Source: Anaerolineae bacterium
GTDB taxonomy: Bacteria; Chloroflexota; Anaerolineae; Aggregatilineales; Phototrophicaceae
NCBI GenBank assembly: GCA_017303635.1
Contig: JAFLCG010000012.1
Coordinates: forward strand, 124,001 to 188,000
Length of the DNA: 64,000 nt
Direction of reading: 5' to 3'
The translations under genes were made by a program, and so were the position numbers. Shown here piece after piece: positions 16,701 through 24,836 of the stretch. Each line of letters begins with the position of its first letter. Positions within the stretch are counted from its first letter, which is position 1. The notes beneath the pieces were generated by a model. That model had not been told where the DNA came from and searched no databases. It was given only the letters and a program-made list of their open reading frames with translations.

Positions 16701-16817
16701 TGTAGGGGCGCACGGCTGTGCGCCCTCCGAAAGCCCCTATCCCGTGACCCGTCTCTCGGAGTATCTCGCTTTTCCAGCGGCGTAAGGGTCGCGGCGGGAG
16801 AGGGGTTTGGGGTGAGG
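16701..16817. repeat. Composite repeat between the DUF4268 and YeiH genes
   Basis: GTAGGGGCGCACGGCTGTGC palindrome (from 16702) followed by TTTTCCAGCGGCGTAAGGGT and GGGAGAGGGGTTTGGGGTGA (to about 16816). The same composite recurs at 54194-54315. Non-coding. Confidence 0.65.
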
Positions 16818-16818
16818 C

Positions 16819-17913
16819 CTACCCACCCATCACCCCGAAAATTACCCACGCCACCCCCAGCGCCAGCAGCGTATTGAAGACCGTCGCTGCCAGATACACC
16901 AGCACTGGCTTCCAGCCTGCCTGCCGCAGATCGCTTACCGAGAACTCAATCCCGATGCAGACGAAGGCCAGCGCGAACACCCACTGGGTGGCCGTCCCGA
17001 TCTCCCTGACCAGCGGCGCGGAGAAAGCCCCGACCGAGGCCAGTGCCGAAACCATCATGAAGCCCAGCACGAACTTCGGAAAGCGCGTCCAGATCATCAT
17101 GGGGGTAGGGCGTTCCCCTTGCCCCCGATTGACCACCAGCGCGAAGTGTAGCGCCAGCGCAAAGGCCGCGAACCCGATCAACACATTTTGTGAGAGCTTG
17201 ACCACCGCTGCGACCGACTGCGCCTCCGGGCCGTAGAGCGTTCCCGCGCCGACCACGGCTGCCGTCGTATCAATGTTGCCCCCGAACCATGCCCCAGCGA
17301 CCTGCGGCGGTAGCCCCAGCGCTCCGGCGATCATCGGCATGACGACCATCAACGGCAGCGCGGTCACGATCACCAACGTGGTGATATAGGTCACTTCTTC
17401 GCGCTTGGCCTGGACGGCTCCGGCTGCTGCAATCGCTGCCGAGACACCACAAATAGACACAGCTGAGGCCATCACCGCCTTGAGCGTCTCTGGCAGTTGG
17501 ACTCGACCACCCAGCCACCAGGTGAAGCCAAAGACCGAGACCACCATGATGACCGCCTGCACCAGCCCGCCTGCGCCTGTGGCCAGCAGGTCGCCCAGGC
17601 TGATCCGCGCGCCCAGCAGCACCAGCCCGATCTTGAGATACAGCTCCGTGCGGATGGCTGGACGAACGAGACCATGAAGCCGGGTCACCCGCAGGACGAG
17701 GTTGGCGATCAGGCCCAGGACCACTGCCGTCAGCGGATACTCCAGCGGGTTTTGTGCCACGCCCTGCGCTTTGAACAGCGTCGCGATTCCCTTATCGAAC
17801 TCGGCTACCAGCACCGTCAGCACCAGCAGGAGGACTCCACCTGCCACCCAGCCACCCCACGCTGAAGGAGCAGCGGACGACAGTGTCAGGTTGAGTTTTG
17901 CACTCTGTCCCAT
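16819..17913 (-). CDS. YeiH/UPF0324-family membrane transporter (putative sulfate exporter family)
   Basis: 364 residues from ATG 17913, chosen because AAAGGAGG lies 7 nt ahead. About ten transmembrane helices. Family signatures include PLTAVVLGLIANLVLRV, LYLKIGLVLLGARISLGDLL, SAVSICGVSAAIAAAGAVQA and GAWFGGNIDTTAAVVGAGTL. The family is annotated as putative sulfate exporters, but transport has been shown for few members. The gene at 17927-18352 ends 13 nt upstream and is probably co-transcribed. The pair is bordered by a composite repeat (16701-16817) and a MITE (18430-18495). Confidence 0.88.
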   Translation of the reverse strand: MGQSAKLNLTLSSAAPSAWGGWVAGGVLLLVLTVLVAEFDKGIATLFKAQGVAQNPLEYPLTAVVLGLIANLVLRVTRLHGLVRPAIRTELYLKIGLVLLGARISLGDLLATGAGGLVQAVIMVVSVFGFTWWLGGRVQLPETLKAVMASAVSICGVSAAIAAAGAVQAKREEVTYITTLVIVTALPLMVVMPMIAGALGLPPQVAGAWFGGNIDTTAAVVGAGTLYGPEAQSVAAVVKLSQNVLIGFAAFALALHFALVVNRGQGERPTPMMIWTRFPKFVLGFMMVSALASVGAFSAPLVREIGTATQWVFALAFVCIGIEFSVSDLRQAGWKPVLVYLAATVFNTLLALGVAWVIFGVMGG

Positions 17914-17926
17914 GAAGTTCCTCCTT

Positions 17927-18352
17927 TCAGCGTCCCAGCAGGCCGAAGAGCGGCCAGCGGAGAGCGGCATCGCGCCGGTAGGTCAGGGTGATCGCTTGCT
18001 CACACTGATTGCTCAGCAGCACCAGCGCCTTGCCTGCATCCGGCGGATTGATACCGTCGGGCAAGGCATCGAGCTGCTGCGCCATTATCTGCCCATCAGT
18101 GCACTGATACTGGTAGGCCGCTCCAGCGACCAGCGCGCTGACCGGGTTGCTTGGCGCTGTTGCTCCCTCACTGCCGATCTGCCAGCTATCCAGTGCCGGC
18201 AGGGCAGCCTGCGCGCTTTCCCCGGCTTGAGCCTTCAGGGTGGCAGTTTGTGCACCGGGGCCAAGCAGACCCGTGCCGATGATCAGCACAATCAGCAGGC
18301 CGATTCCGGTCGCGGTCCAGTCTTCCGGTAGTTGTTTCAGTCGCTTGAGCAT
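17927..18352 (-). CDS. Membrane-anchored small protein upstream of the YeiH transporter
   Basis: 141 residues: one N-terminal helix (about 15-33, GIGLLIVLIIGTGLLG), then a Gly/Ala-rich outside region with two Cys (YQCTDGQ, SNQCEQA), ending WPLFGLLGR. No family recognised. It is 13 nt upstream of the transporter on the same strand, so it may be an accessory protein of it. Confidence 0.6.
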   Translation of the reverse strand: MLKRLKQLPEDWTATGIGLLIVLIIGTGLLGPGAQTATLKAQAGESAQAALPALDSWQIGSEGATAPSNPVSALVAGAAYQYQCTDGQIMAQQLDALPDGINPPDAGKALVLLSNQCEQAITLTYRRDAALRWPLFGLLGR

Positions 18353-18429
18353 GATCGGCTGTCCTCATTCTGAAAGTCGTATTGATTTCATTGTAGGACT
18401 CCGTGACGACTTCATTGCCGAAAGATGGC

Positions 18430-18495
18430 TGGACTTACGCAAAAAAGGCGTTTTGTAGGGGCGCACGGCTGTGCGCCCGCCGGATTTCTAAGTCC
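18430..18495. mobile_element. MITE-like element, copy 4
   Basis: 66 nt from GGACTTACGCAAAA to TTTCTAAGTCC, around GTAGGGGCGCACGGCTGTGC. The left end is intact and the right end degenerate. It lies immediately downstream of pheS, at the edge of the segment that separates pheS from pheT. Confidence 0.65.
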
Positions 18496-18503
18496 ATGAT
18501 GGC

Positions 18504-19538
18504 TTAGAACTGCTCCAGGAACCGCAGATCGTTATTCCAGAAGTAGCGGATATCCCGGATGTCATGCTTGTTCATGGTCATCCGCTCCGGTCCCATGCCG
18601 AAGGCGAAGCCGCTCCATTGGGTCGGGTCATAACCGCCGTTCTGCAGCACGGTCGGATGCACCATGCCGGCACCGGCGATCTCGATCCAGCCGGAGTACT
18701 TGCACACGCGGCAGCCTTCACCACCACACAGGAAGCACTCCACATCCACTTCCACACTCGGTTCGGTGAAGGGGAAGTAGGACGAGCGGAACCGGATCTT
18801 GGCCTTTGGCCCATAGAAGCGCCGCGCGAACTCGGTGATGGTGCCGCGCAGGTCACTCATGCGGATGTTGCGCCCTACTGCCAGACCTTCCAACTGATGG
18901 AATTGCATCTCGCTGCGGGCGGTCACCTGCTCATAGCGATAACACATGCCCGGCAGGATCACCCGGATCGGTTCGTTGCCCTCATCACCCAGTTCTCGCA
19001 TGGCATGGATTTGCCCCGGCGAGGTATGGGTCCTCAGGATGACGCCCGGCGTAGTCGTGTGGAACGTATCCCACATGTCGCGTGCCGGATGGTGTTCCGG
19101 GATATTTAGCAGGGTGAAGTTGGTCTCGTCATCTTCTACATCCCGGCTGCGATAAACCTGAAAGCCCATATCGCCCCAGATGCGGTAGAGCTCGCGCAGG
19201 GTATGGGTGGAGGGATGCAAGCCGCCGGTCGGGTGCGGTCGACCGGGCAGGGTCACATCAATTTGCCCTTCTTCCAGGTCGCGGGCCAGTTCCGCCGCGC
19301 TGACCAGCTTTTCGCGCTCGGTCATGGCTGCCAGCAGGGCTTCTTTGACCTCGTTAGCCCGTTTGCCGAAGTCTGCCCGTTCCTCTTTTGGCAGCTTGCC
19401 GATGCTCCGCAGCATCCCGTAGACCGACCCTTTTTCACCCAGATACGTGCGTTCCCACGCCCGCAGCGCTTCCGAGTCCCGCACGCTGGCAATGGCTTCA
19501 AGGGCCTCTTTGTAGATCGTTTCCAGTTCTTGCAGCAT
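18504..19538 (-). CDS. pheS: Phenylalanyl-tRNA synthetase alpha subunit
   Basis: 344 residues from ATG 19538 (GAGGT 5 nt ahead). Coiled N-terminal arm, then class II motifs: HPTGGLHPSTHTLRELYRI, motif 2 MCYRYEQVTARSEMQFHQLE, the Cys-rich loop CFLCGGEGCRVCK usual in many PheS, and motif 3 GFAFGMGPERMTM. It is the catalytic subunit that charges tRNA-Phe. Expression is very likely controlled by the T-box leader directly upstream. pheT is not the next gene; a transporter pair and a nuclease-like gene intervene. Confidence 0.97.
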   Translation of the reverse strand: MLQELETIYKEALEAIASVRDSEALRAWERTYLGEKGSVYGMLRSIGKLPKEERADFGKRANEVKEALLAAMTEREKLVSAAELARDLEEGQIDVTLPGRPHPTGGLHPSTHTLRELYRIWGDMGFQVYRSRDVEDDETNFTLLNIPEHHPARDMWDTFHTTTPGVILRTHTSPGQIHAMRELGDEGNEPIRVILPGMCYRYEQVTARSEMQFHQLEGLAVGRNIRMSDLRGTITEFARRFYGPKAKIRFRSSYFPFTEPSVEVDVECFLCGGEGCRVCKYSGWIEIAGAGMVHPTVLQNGGYDPTQWSGFAFGMGPERMTMNKHDIRDIRYFWNNDLRFLEQF

Positions 19539-19561
19539 ATTTACCTCTGGTTTCAGGAAAC

Positions 19562-19860
19562 AAAAAACTCCCGCCGCTGACACATTGGTCAGGGACGAGA
19601 GTTTGAAAGCTCCCGCGGTACCACCCCGTTTGGTCATCAGCACGATGACCCACTCAAGAGGTTCAGTCACGTTGAACAAGACGGAGTCAACTACTGTGCC
19701 CGTGAAGGCGTTTCACTGACTCGGCTCCGGGGCGAATACCACGCTGGCTCACCGATTGAGGCTTGCAGCCAATGGCCTCAACTCTCTGGACGGGGCGGGG
19801 TGCGTGCAGGTTCCCCTTCATTGCCTGTATGAGCCATTATGAGCCTGCCGGGGAACGCTG
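19562..19860 (-). promoter_or_regulatory. T-box riboswitch leader of pheS (tRNA-Phe)
   Basis: On the minus strand, the antiterminator T-box word GGGTGGTACCGCG lies at 19614-19627. It is followed by a strong terminator hairpin (AACTCTCGTCCCTGAC pairing with GTCAGCGGCGGGAGTT, plus-strand 19562-19604) ending in six U. Upstream about 230 nt would hold stem I; a UUC in GGTATTCGCC (plus 19734-19736) is a possible Phe specifier. Uncharged tRNA-Phe would stabilise the antiterminator and turn pheS on. The specifier loop was not folded computationally. Confidence 0.9.
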
Positions 19861-19893
19861 TCAAGCCCGACGCGTGCTGGTAGAATAGCGCCC

Positions 19894-21411
19894 ATGAAAC
19901 TAACCAATCGACGCCTCATTCTCTTAGACCTGCTCTGGCTGACCGCGCTGGCGATCTTCGTCTTTGCTGGGATGAACCTCACGCCGTTTCACGGTGACGA
20001 AGCCGGGCACATTTTTACGACTCGCGACTTTCACACCGCTTTTATCGAGCGCCGCCCGGAAGCGCTCTTGGTCAATCCACCCTTTAATATTGATAGCGAG
20101 TCCCGTGTCCGCCTGCTGAACGGCTCGGTCATGCGCTACAGTGTCGGGCTTGCATGGTATCTCAGTGGCCTGACCGTCAGTGATCTAAACGCCTCGCCCG
20201 GTTGGGATTGGGGACTCGATTATGCGACCAACGTCGCCACCAATCATCGCCCCAGCCCGCAGCTACTGACCATTGCCCGCACCGTCGCCAGCAGCTATTT
20301 CGTTCTCAGCATCGTCGCCTTGTTCCTGATTGGGCGTTTGATAGTTATAAAGCCCTTTGCATGGCGGCCCGTTGCTTATATCGCTACTTTGGCCTACACG
20401 CTTAACCCGGTTATGTTGTTGAATGGACGCCGGGCGCTGGTCGAGAGTCCCTATCTGGCGTTCGGGCTGTTGGCGATCTGGATTGCGCTGGAAATCATCC
20501 GGCGCAGGGCAAATGGCGAGAAACACATGGTCGGCTGGTGGATTAGTCTGGCTGTCACATCGGCGCTGTGTCTTGCCAGCAAGTACAGCGGGCTGATATT
20601 TGTCGCCTCTGCCTTCGGCGGAATATTGGTGGCAGAACTCTGGCGGCTGTGGATTGAAGGGCGATTGAGGAAATTTCACGATACTCCCATAGGGAGGCTT
20701 CCCCCCGGCACAGAGAACACAGTAGGGACGCGCAACGGTGCGTCCGCGGTGCACAAACCGAATGACGGCTGGCAACGGATGAGCGGCCTCACAGGTCACT
20801 TGACTGTGACTGGTCTCGCGGCGATGGCCTTGTTGGTCGTGATCTCGCCCGCCCTGTGGAATGACCCGCTCACCCGCGCCCGAGACCTCGGTGCCGAGAT
20901 GAACGCACAGGTCAATCTGGTGGTCGATATTCTGCCAGATGCCCCCACGACGATGGCGGAACGTATCAGGGCCATACTGACTCAACCCTTCACCCAGCCC
21001 GTGCAATTCTTCGAGCAAGAGTCGTGGGCGGCGGCAGTTCCCATTCAGGACGAAATCCGCATCTATATGGCCTCGCCGTTGAGTGGTGTGCAGGCCGGGA
21101 ACATCGGCGGAATCGGACTGATGCTGTTAGTGGCGGTCGGGTTGGTAAGCTCGCTGCGGTTGCTCTGGCAGGGGTGGTTGGGAACGGATGCGATTCTTCG
21201 CGTCCCTATGGGCGGGGCCGTATTGCTGGTGGGAGTCTGGCTGGCAGTGACCGTCGCCAACTTGCTCCTCAATCCGATCCCCTGGCAACGCTACTATTTG
21301 CCCCTCATCCCGGTCTACGCCGTATTAATCAGCATGGCAGTCAACACGCTTCTAGTTGGTGGTCGTCGCTCATCTCCCGCGCCGGATGCTGAACCGGAAC
21401 CAGCCGCATGA
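19894..21411 (+). CDS. Membrane glycosyltransferase, PMT/ArnT-like (GT-C), copy 1
   Basis: 505 residues with about ten to twelve helices. The catalytic-type acidic motif of GT-C enzymes is seen in the first loop (LTPFHGDEAGHIF). Further on, NPVMLLNGRRALVESPYLAF, ASKYSGLIFVASAFGG, SPALWNDP and LLLNPIPWQRYYLPLIPVYA are shared with the next gene, so they are tandem paralogs. GT-C enzymes use a lipid-linked sugar on the outer face. Around residues 258-290 the protein contains an insert coded by repeats (20722-20749 and flanks; GTENTVGTRNGASAVHK). ATG 19894 starts divergently from the T-box leader of pheS. Confidence 0.85.
   Translation: MKLTNRRLILLDLLWLTALAIFVFAGMNLTPFHGDEAGHIFTTRDFHTAFIERRPEALLVNPPFNIDSESRVRLLNGSVMRYSVGLAWYLSGLTVSDLNASPGWDWGLDYATNVATNHRPSPQLLTIARTVASSYFVLSIVALFLIGRLIVIKPFAWRPVAYIATLAYTLNPVMLLNGRRALVESPYLAFGLLAIWIALEIIRRRANGEKHMVGWWISLAVTSALCLASKYSGLIFVASAFGGILVAELWRLWIEGRLRKFHDTPIGRLPPGTENTVGTRNGASAVHKPNDGWQRMSGLTGHLTVTGLAAMALLVVISPALWNDPLTRARDLGAEMNAQVNLVVDILPDAPTTMAERIRAILTQPFTQPVQFFEQESWAAAVPIQDEIRIYMASPLSGVQAGNIGGIGLMLLVAVGLVSSLRLLWQGWLGTDAILRVPMGGAVLLVGVWLAVTVANLLLNPIPWQRYYLPLIPVYAVLISMAVNTLLVGGRRSSPAPDAEPEPAA
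20722..20749. repeat. GTAGGGACGCG...CGTCCGCGG palindrome inside glycosyltransferase 1
   Basis: GTAGGGACGCGCAACGGTGC followed by GTCCGCGG, with a CACAGAGAACACA tract just before it (20709-20721). It is read in frame as part of a loop of the protein. A sibling sits at 55394-55420 in intergenic DNA. Confidence 0.7.
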
Positions 21412-21666
21412 TGCCGAGTGCATTCGGATTTAGGGGTGAGGCCGTCACGGACTCCAAAAATGACGTCCCTACGGAGTCGTGTGGTAGGGGCGGATTAGGG
21501 CGTCCTCGCCCGTATATCCGCCCGCTTCACCCGTCTGCTTTGCGCCTTGGCCGCTTTGCATCTTTGCGTTGTGTTTTTGCTCTCTCCGCCCCTCTGCTCC
21601 TTTGCTTCTCTGCAGTAACTTCTTTTCTTTATTCTTTGTGTCTGTGCGAAGCCTCCCGGTGGGACT
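21412..21666. repeat. Repeat-filled gap between the two glycosyltransferases
   Basis: No gene seen. GTAGGGGCGGATTAGGGCG...GTATATCCGCCCG at 21483-21524, then CTTTGCGCCTTGGCCGCTTT and a CTCTGCTCCTTTGCTTCTCT tract through about 21645. The latter tract has a close relative inside the coding sequence of the next gene (22446-22503). Confidence 0.7.
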
Positions 21667-23016
21667 GTGCTTAATCCTCGCTCGCTCCTCGCACTCCTCT
21701 GGCTACTTCTGCTGATTGGCTACATCCTCGGCGGTGTGGCGATCACACCCTTTCATGGCGATGAGGCCATGCAGATCACCATGAGCGCGGATTACGACAC
21801 CGCTTTCATCCAGCGCAATCCAGCCGCGTTGATGGTCGCGCCGCCCTATGCCATCGACAGCCCGGCCTGGCTGCGGCTCATTAATGGCTCGGTCAACCGC
21901 TACCTGATCGGCCTGAGTTGGCACCTTGCTGGATTCAGTGTCAATGACCTGCCCCCCATCTGGCAGTGGCCGATCAGCTACGATGACAATGTCACGCAGG
22001 GCCATCGACCTTCCGATGCACTGCTGCTGGTTTCGCGCTGGCCCTCGGCGCTGCTGCTCGGCTTGAGCGTGGTCGTGATGTTTGGTATTGGCTATGGGGT
22101 AGGTGGCTGGCCGGTTGCCCTGTTCGCCAGCGGACTCTACGCCCTGCACCCGGTCATCCTTCTCAATGGAAGACGCGCCATGCAGGAAGGGGCGCTGCTC
22201 TGCTTCGGCTTGCTTTGCATCTGGCTCGCTATGCAGATCGCCCATCGCCTGCAGGATCGCCAGCGGGTGAACACTGGTTGGTGGATAGGGTTGGCGTTTG
22301 CCGCTGGTTTGACGCTGGCCAGCAAACACAGTGGCGTGGTGTTTGTGGCAGGGGCCTTCGGTTGGGTGGGGGTAGCTATCCTTATGGGAGTGCTGCGAGT
22401 AGGGGCGATCCGCCGGGGCGCCCCTAAGTTCACACGGATACTCGTTGCTCCTCTGCTCCTTTGGCTCTCTGCAGTCATTTCTTCTTTCCTGCTCTTCGTT
22501 GCACTGTCGCCCGCGCTGTGGAACGACCCGCCCGCTCGCCTGAGCGACCTGCTGACCGAACGCGCTGCACTGCTCGATAGTCAGGTGATCGCTGCCGGGG
22601 GTGCCACTACGTTCTTCTCCCGTTTGACAGGGATGCTGACGCAGCCATTTCTCCAGCCTGCGGAGATATATGAAGCCGGTTTCTGGGCGAATTCGAGCGC
22701 ATTTATGGGGGAAGTGCGGGCTTATGCCGAATCGGCCTGGCTTGGTTTGGGCGGAGGCCTGATCGGTGCCTTGTTCTCAGCCATCGCACTGGTGGGAATG
22801 GGTCTTTTGCTCTTACACCTACGGCGGCGCGATCCACTGGCCATGGGCCTGTCGATCTGGTTGCTCGTCACGGTGGCGACCCTGCTGGTGAACCCTTTGC
22901 CCTGGCAGCGCTACTATCTGCCCCTGCTGCCGATTGTCATCTTGCTGGCAGCCTGGGGTGGAGGATGGTTGCTTACGCGGACACGGCGATACGTGAATCC
23001 CCGCTTGCCACGTTAG
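21667..23016 (+). CDS. Membrane glycosyltransferase, PMT/ArnT-like (GT-C), copy 2
   Basis: 449 residues from GTG 21667, the only reasonable start ahead of the first helix. Tandem paralog of 19894-21411: ITPFHGDEAMQIT, HPVILLNGRRAMQEGALLCF, LASKHSGVVFVAGAFG, LSPALWNDP and LLVNPLPWQRYYLPLLPIVI match point for point. Predicted GT-C enzyme. Residues about 245-279 (VGAIRRGAPKFTRILVAPLL and the next helix) are coded by a composite repeat. The glycan or acceptor is unknown. Confidence 0.85.
   Translation: MLNPRSLLALLWLLLLIGYILGGVAITPFHGDEAMQITMSADYDTAFIQRNPAALMVAPPYAIDSPAWLRLINGSVNRYLIGLSWHLAGFSVNDLPPIWQWPISYDDNVTQGHRPSDALLLVSRWPSALLLGLSVVVMFGIGYGVGGWPVALFASGLYALHPVILLNGRRAMQEGALLCFGLLCIWLAMQIAHRLQDRQRVNTGWWIGLAFAAGLTLASKHSGVVFVAGAFGWVGVAILMGVLRVGAIRRGAPKFTRILVAPLLLWLSAVISSFLLFVALSPALWNDPPARLSDLLTERAALLDSQVIAAGGATTFFSRLTGMLTQPFLQPAEIYEAGFWANSSAFMGEVRAYAESAWLGLGGGLIGALFSAIALVGMGLLLLHLRRRDPLAMGLSIWLLVTVATLLVNPLPWQRYYLPLLPIVILLAAWGGGWLLTRTRRYVNPRLPR
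22399..22503. repeat. Composite repeat coding a loop and helix of glycosyltransferase 2
   Basis: GTAGGGGCGATCCGCCGGGG then CGCCCCTA (22399-22426), followed at 22446-22503 by CTCCTCTGCTCCTTTGGCTC and CTCTGCAGTCATTTCTTC. The second part closely resembles the intergenic tract at 21588-21645. In frame it codes RILVAPLLLWLSAVISSFLL, a predicted membrane helix. Confidence 0.65.
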
Positions 23017-23072
23017 CAAATTGACCGCACACTGGTATAGAGTGGATACCGCATCATGCACGAGGACTTACT

Positions 23073-23672
23073 ATGCGTCGTTACGCTCTTCTACTGATTG
23101 TGATCGCGCTGATCGCTGCGGGCTGCGGCGCTCAACAACCGACTGCCGCACCACCTACCGCGGATGCTGGCGGCCCGACGGCGACTTCCGCTTCGATCGC
23201 GACACCGGCAGGGCCAGTTGCCGGTTTTACCCAACCGGTCGATCAGGCGCTGGATATGACTGGAATGGCGACTCCACCCCCGGCTGGTACGGCGGTGGTT
23301 GCTGCGGCCAATACGCCCGATCCGCTGGCGAGCATTCAGTTCACCAGCATCACCTTTTTACAGACTGGCGGCAGCAGCGATGCCCGGATTCTGATTGTCC
23401 TGAAAGGCGATGGCTCCTTCACCCGGAATGATGTGCCCGGCAGCATCAGTGCCGATCAGGTCGCCATGATCGACGACTACCTCAATCAGATCAATTTCTT
23501 CCGCATCAGCGGCACTTTTACCAGCGCCAATGTGCGTCCGGATCAACACACCTATTCGGTTCTGGTGGAGAAAGACGGCGCATCGGCCACGATCAACATG
23601 CAGGATGGTCTGGTGCCGCCGGAATTGGCCCGCCTGCTGGCGATGCTCTCTACATTGGGCGCATCAGCCTAA
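23073..23672 (+). CDS. Lipoprotein, unknown function
   Basis: 199 residues. Lipoprotein signal with lipobox IAAGC (Cys at about 19), a Thr/Ala/Pro-rich spacer to about residue 80, then a compact domain beginning IQFTSITFLQTGGSS and containing IVLKGDGSF. This resembles the DUF6438/emfourin-like beta domain, but the match is weak. The stop overlaps that of the convergent HAD-like gene by a few nt. Likely anchored on the outside of the membrane. Confidence 0.65.
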   Translation: MRRYALLLIVIALIAAGCGAQQPTAAPPTADAGGPTATSASIATPAGPVAGFTQPVDQALDMTGMATPPPAGTAVVAAANTPDPLASIQFTSITFLQTGGSSDARILIVLKGDGSFTRNDVPGSISADQVAMIDDYLNQINFFRISGTFTSANVRPDQHTYSVLVEKDGASATINMQDGLVPPELARLLAMLSTLGASA

Positions 23673-24508
23673 GCGTCAAGAATCGCTCGCCATTGTGTGA
23701 GGCTCATGGCACTTTCGATGACCGGGTGTGAATGGTTCGTGGGTGGTTCACTGCCCCGCCAGGTACCTACTCGGGTATTCTCACTGATTTCCTGCATCGG
23801 GCTCCCCTCTCCCAGCCGTGCCGTCTTCGGCAGACGGCGTTCGGGAGAGGGGCTGGGGGTGAGGGCTGAATAATTACCCCGCCAGAACAGGGCGGTTTGA
23901 AAACCGGCTTCCCGCGCGGCGTCCAGTGATCGGCTATCGCGGTCGACGATCAGGCATTGAGCCGCAGGTAGATTCAACTTACGGTAGAACATGGCGTCCT
24001 TGACGAATTGTTCTACCGTATCCACGCCAATGAACGGCCCTGTGAAATAACCTGCCAGGTCACTGCCCGCCAACATGCCCCGAATGTAAGCGGTGCGCCG
24101 ATTGGTGACGATCCCCAGCCTGTGCCCCGCCTGATGCAAGGCCTCGACAGTCGCCCCTATATCGGGAAACCAGGCACGAGCCGCGCTGGCTCCGGCATAG
24201 GCGAGGTCATCCGCTAGTGACCGAATGACTTCTGCAGCCGGTTCGGCTGTATCAGTCAGGCGGAAGCGGGCGCGGAGGGTGCGGAATTCCCCTTCCAGAA
24301 AATCCCGGTAGCCTTCATCACCCCCCAGATCAAGATCGGCATAGTAGCTATCCCAATCGGCTTCGATCTGCTGCCCGGCCTTCAGCCACGCCTCTACCGA
24401 GGTGCCGAATCGCGTTGAGAGAACCTGCGCTTGCGCCAGCGCGGCGGCTTCTCGTTCGCCTTCCGGGTCGATCAGCACGCCGTGTAGTTCAAAGAGGATC
24501 GTGGTCAT
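23669..24508 (-). CDS. HAD-superfamily-like protein with altered nucleophile motif
   Basis: About 279 residues from ATG 24508. Overall HAD phosphatase/phosphoglycolate-phosphatase layout: motif I region MTTILFELHGVLIDPEG, motif II GIVTNRRT, and motif III/IV CLIVDRDSRSLDAAREAGFQ. Motif I should read DxDGT; here it is ELHGV, so the nucleophile and acid/base Asp are missing and the usual phosphatase chemistry is unlikely. After residue about 210 the protein continues ALTPSPSPERR, coded by an interspersed repeat, and a tail with no HAD match (GTWRGSEPPTNHSHPVIESA). It may be a decaying or re-purposed gene. Confidence 0.7.
   Translation of the reverse strand: MTTILFELHGVLIDPEGEREAAALAQAQVLSTRFGTSVEAWLKAGQQIEADWDSYYADLDLGGDEGYRDFLEGEFRTLRARFRLTDTAEPAAEVIRSLADDLAYAGASAARAWFPDIGATVEALHQAGHRLGIVTNRRTAYIRGMLAGSDLAGYFTGPFIGVDTVEQFVKDAMFYRKLNLPAAQCLIVDRDSRSLDAAREAGFQTALFWRGNYSALTPSPSPERRLPKTARLGEGSPMQEISENTRVGTWRGSEPPTNHSHPVIESAMSLTQWRAILDA
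23805..23868. repeat. CTCTCCC...GAGAGGGG...GTGAGGG repeat inside the HAD-like gene
   Basis: CCCTCTCCCAGCCGTGCCGT, then a CGTCTTCGGCAGACGGCG hairpin core, then GGGAGAGGGGCTGGGGGTGA to 23865. It adds the ALTPSPSPERR-type peptide to the C-terminal part of the protein, in the same phase as the copy in pheT. Confidence 0.75.
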
Positions 24509-24633
24509 TGGTTGCAAGTTTCAGGTGGTAGGTCTTGCGGCAATCACATCGGGGGGAGTGTCGCAGCGATTGCTGCAATTCTGGCCCCTGGTTACTTAGA
24601 CAGGCACATCCTATCAAAGATTTACACAAAAAA

Positions 24634-24649
24634 CGGAACATTTGATTCG
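24634..24649. promoter_or_regulatory. LexA-box-like palindrome, copy 2
   Basis: CGGAACATTTGATTCG, related to 8850-8865 and 56511-56526, again close (about 17 nt) to the end of a MITE. On the minus strand it precedes TTTTTTGTGTAAATC and TAGGAT, which might be a weak promoter heading toward the HAD-like gene. Confidence 0.4.
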
Positions 24650-24665
24650 ATTTTGTGTCATTTTC

Positions 24666-24746
24666 AGGACTTACGCGAAACAGCGTATTTGGTAGGGGCG
24701 CACGGCTGTGCACCCGCTGGATTTCCCCCGCCTCTGCGTAAGCCCT
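24666..24746. mobile_element. MITE-like element, copy 5
   Basis: 81 nt, ends AGGACTTACGCG / TGCGTAAGCCCT, interior GTAGGGGCGCACGGCTGTGC. First of a tandem pair; both members are preceded by TTTTC. Confidence 0.75.
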
Positions 24747-24753
24747 AATTTTC

Positions 24754-24829
24754 AGGACTTACGTAAAATCCCAATGTGTAGGCGCGTAGCGTTTACGCCT
24801 GTATATCCGCTCATGCTTGCGTAAGTCCT
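24754..24829. mobile_element. MITE-like element, copy 6
   Basis: 76 nt, ends AGGACTTACGTA / TGCGTAAGTCCT, interior GTGTAGGCGCGTAGCGTTTA then CCTGTATATCCGC. Eight nt after copy 5; it ends 7 nt before the stop of the lipoprotein gene at 24837. Confidence 0.75.
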
Positions 24830-24836
24830 CGTCTTT

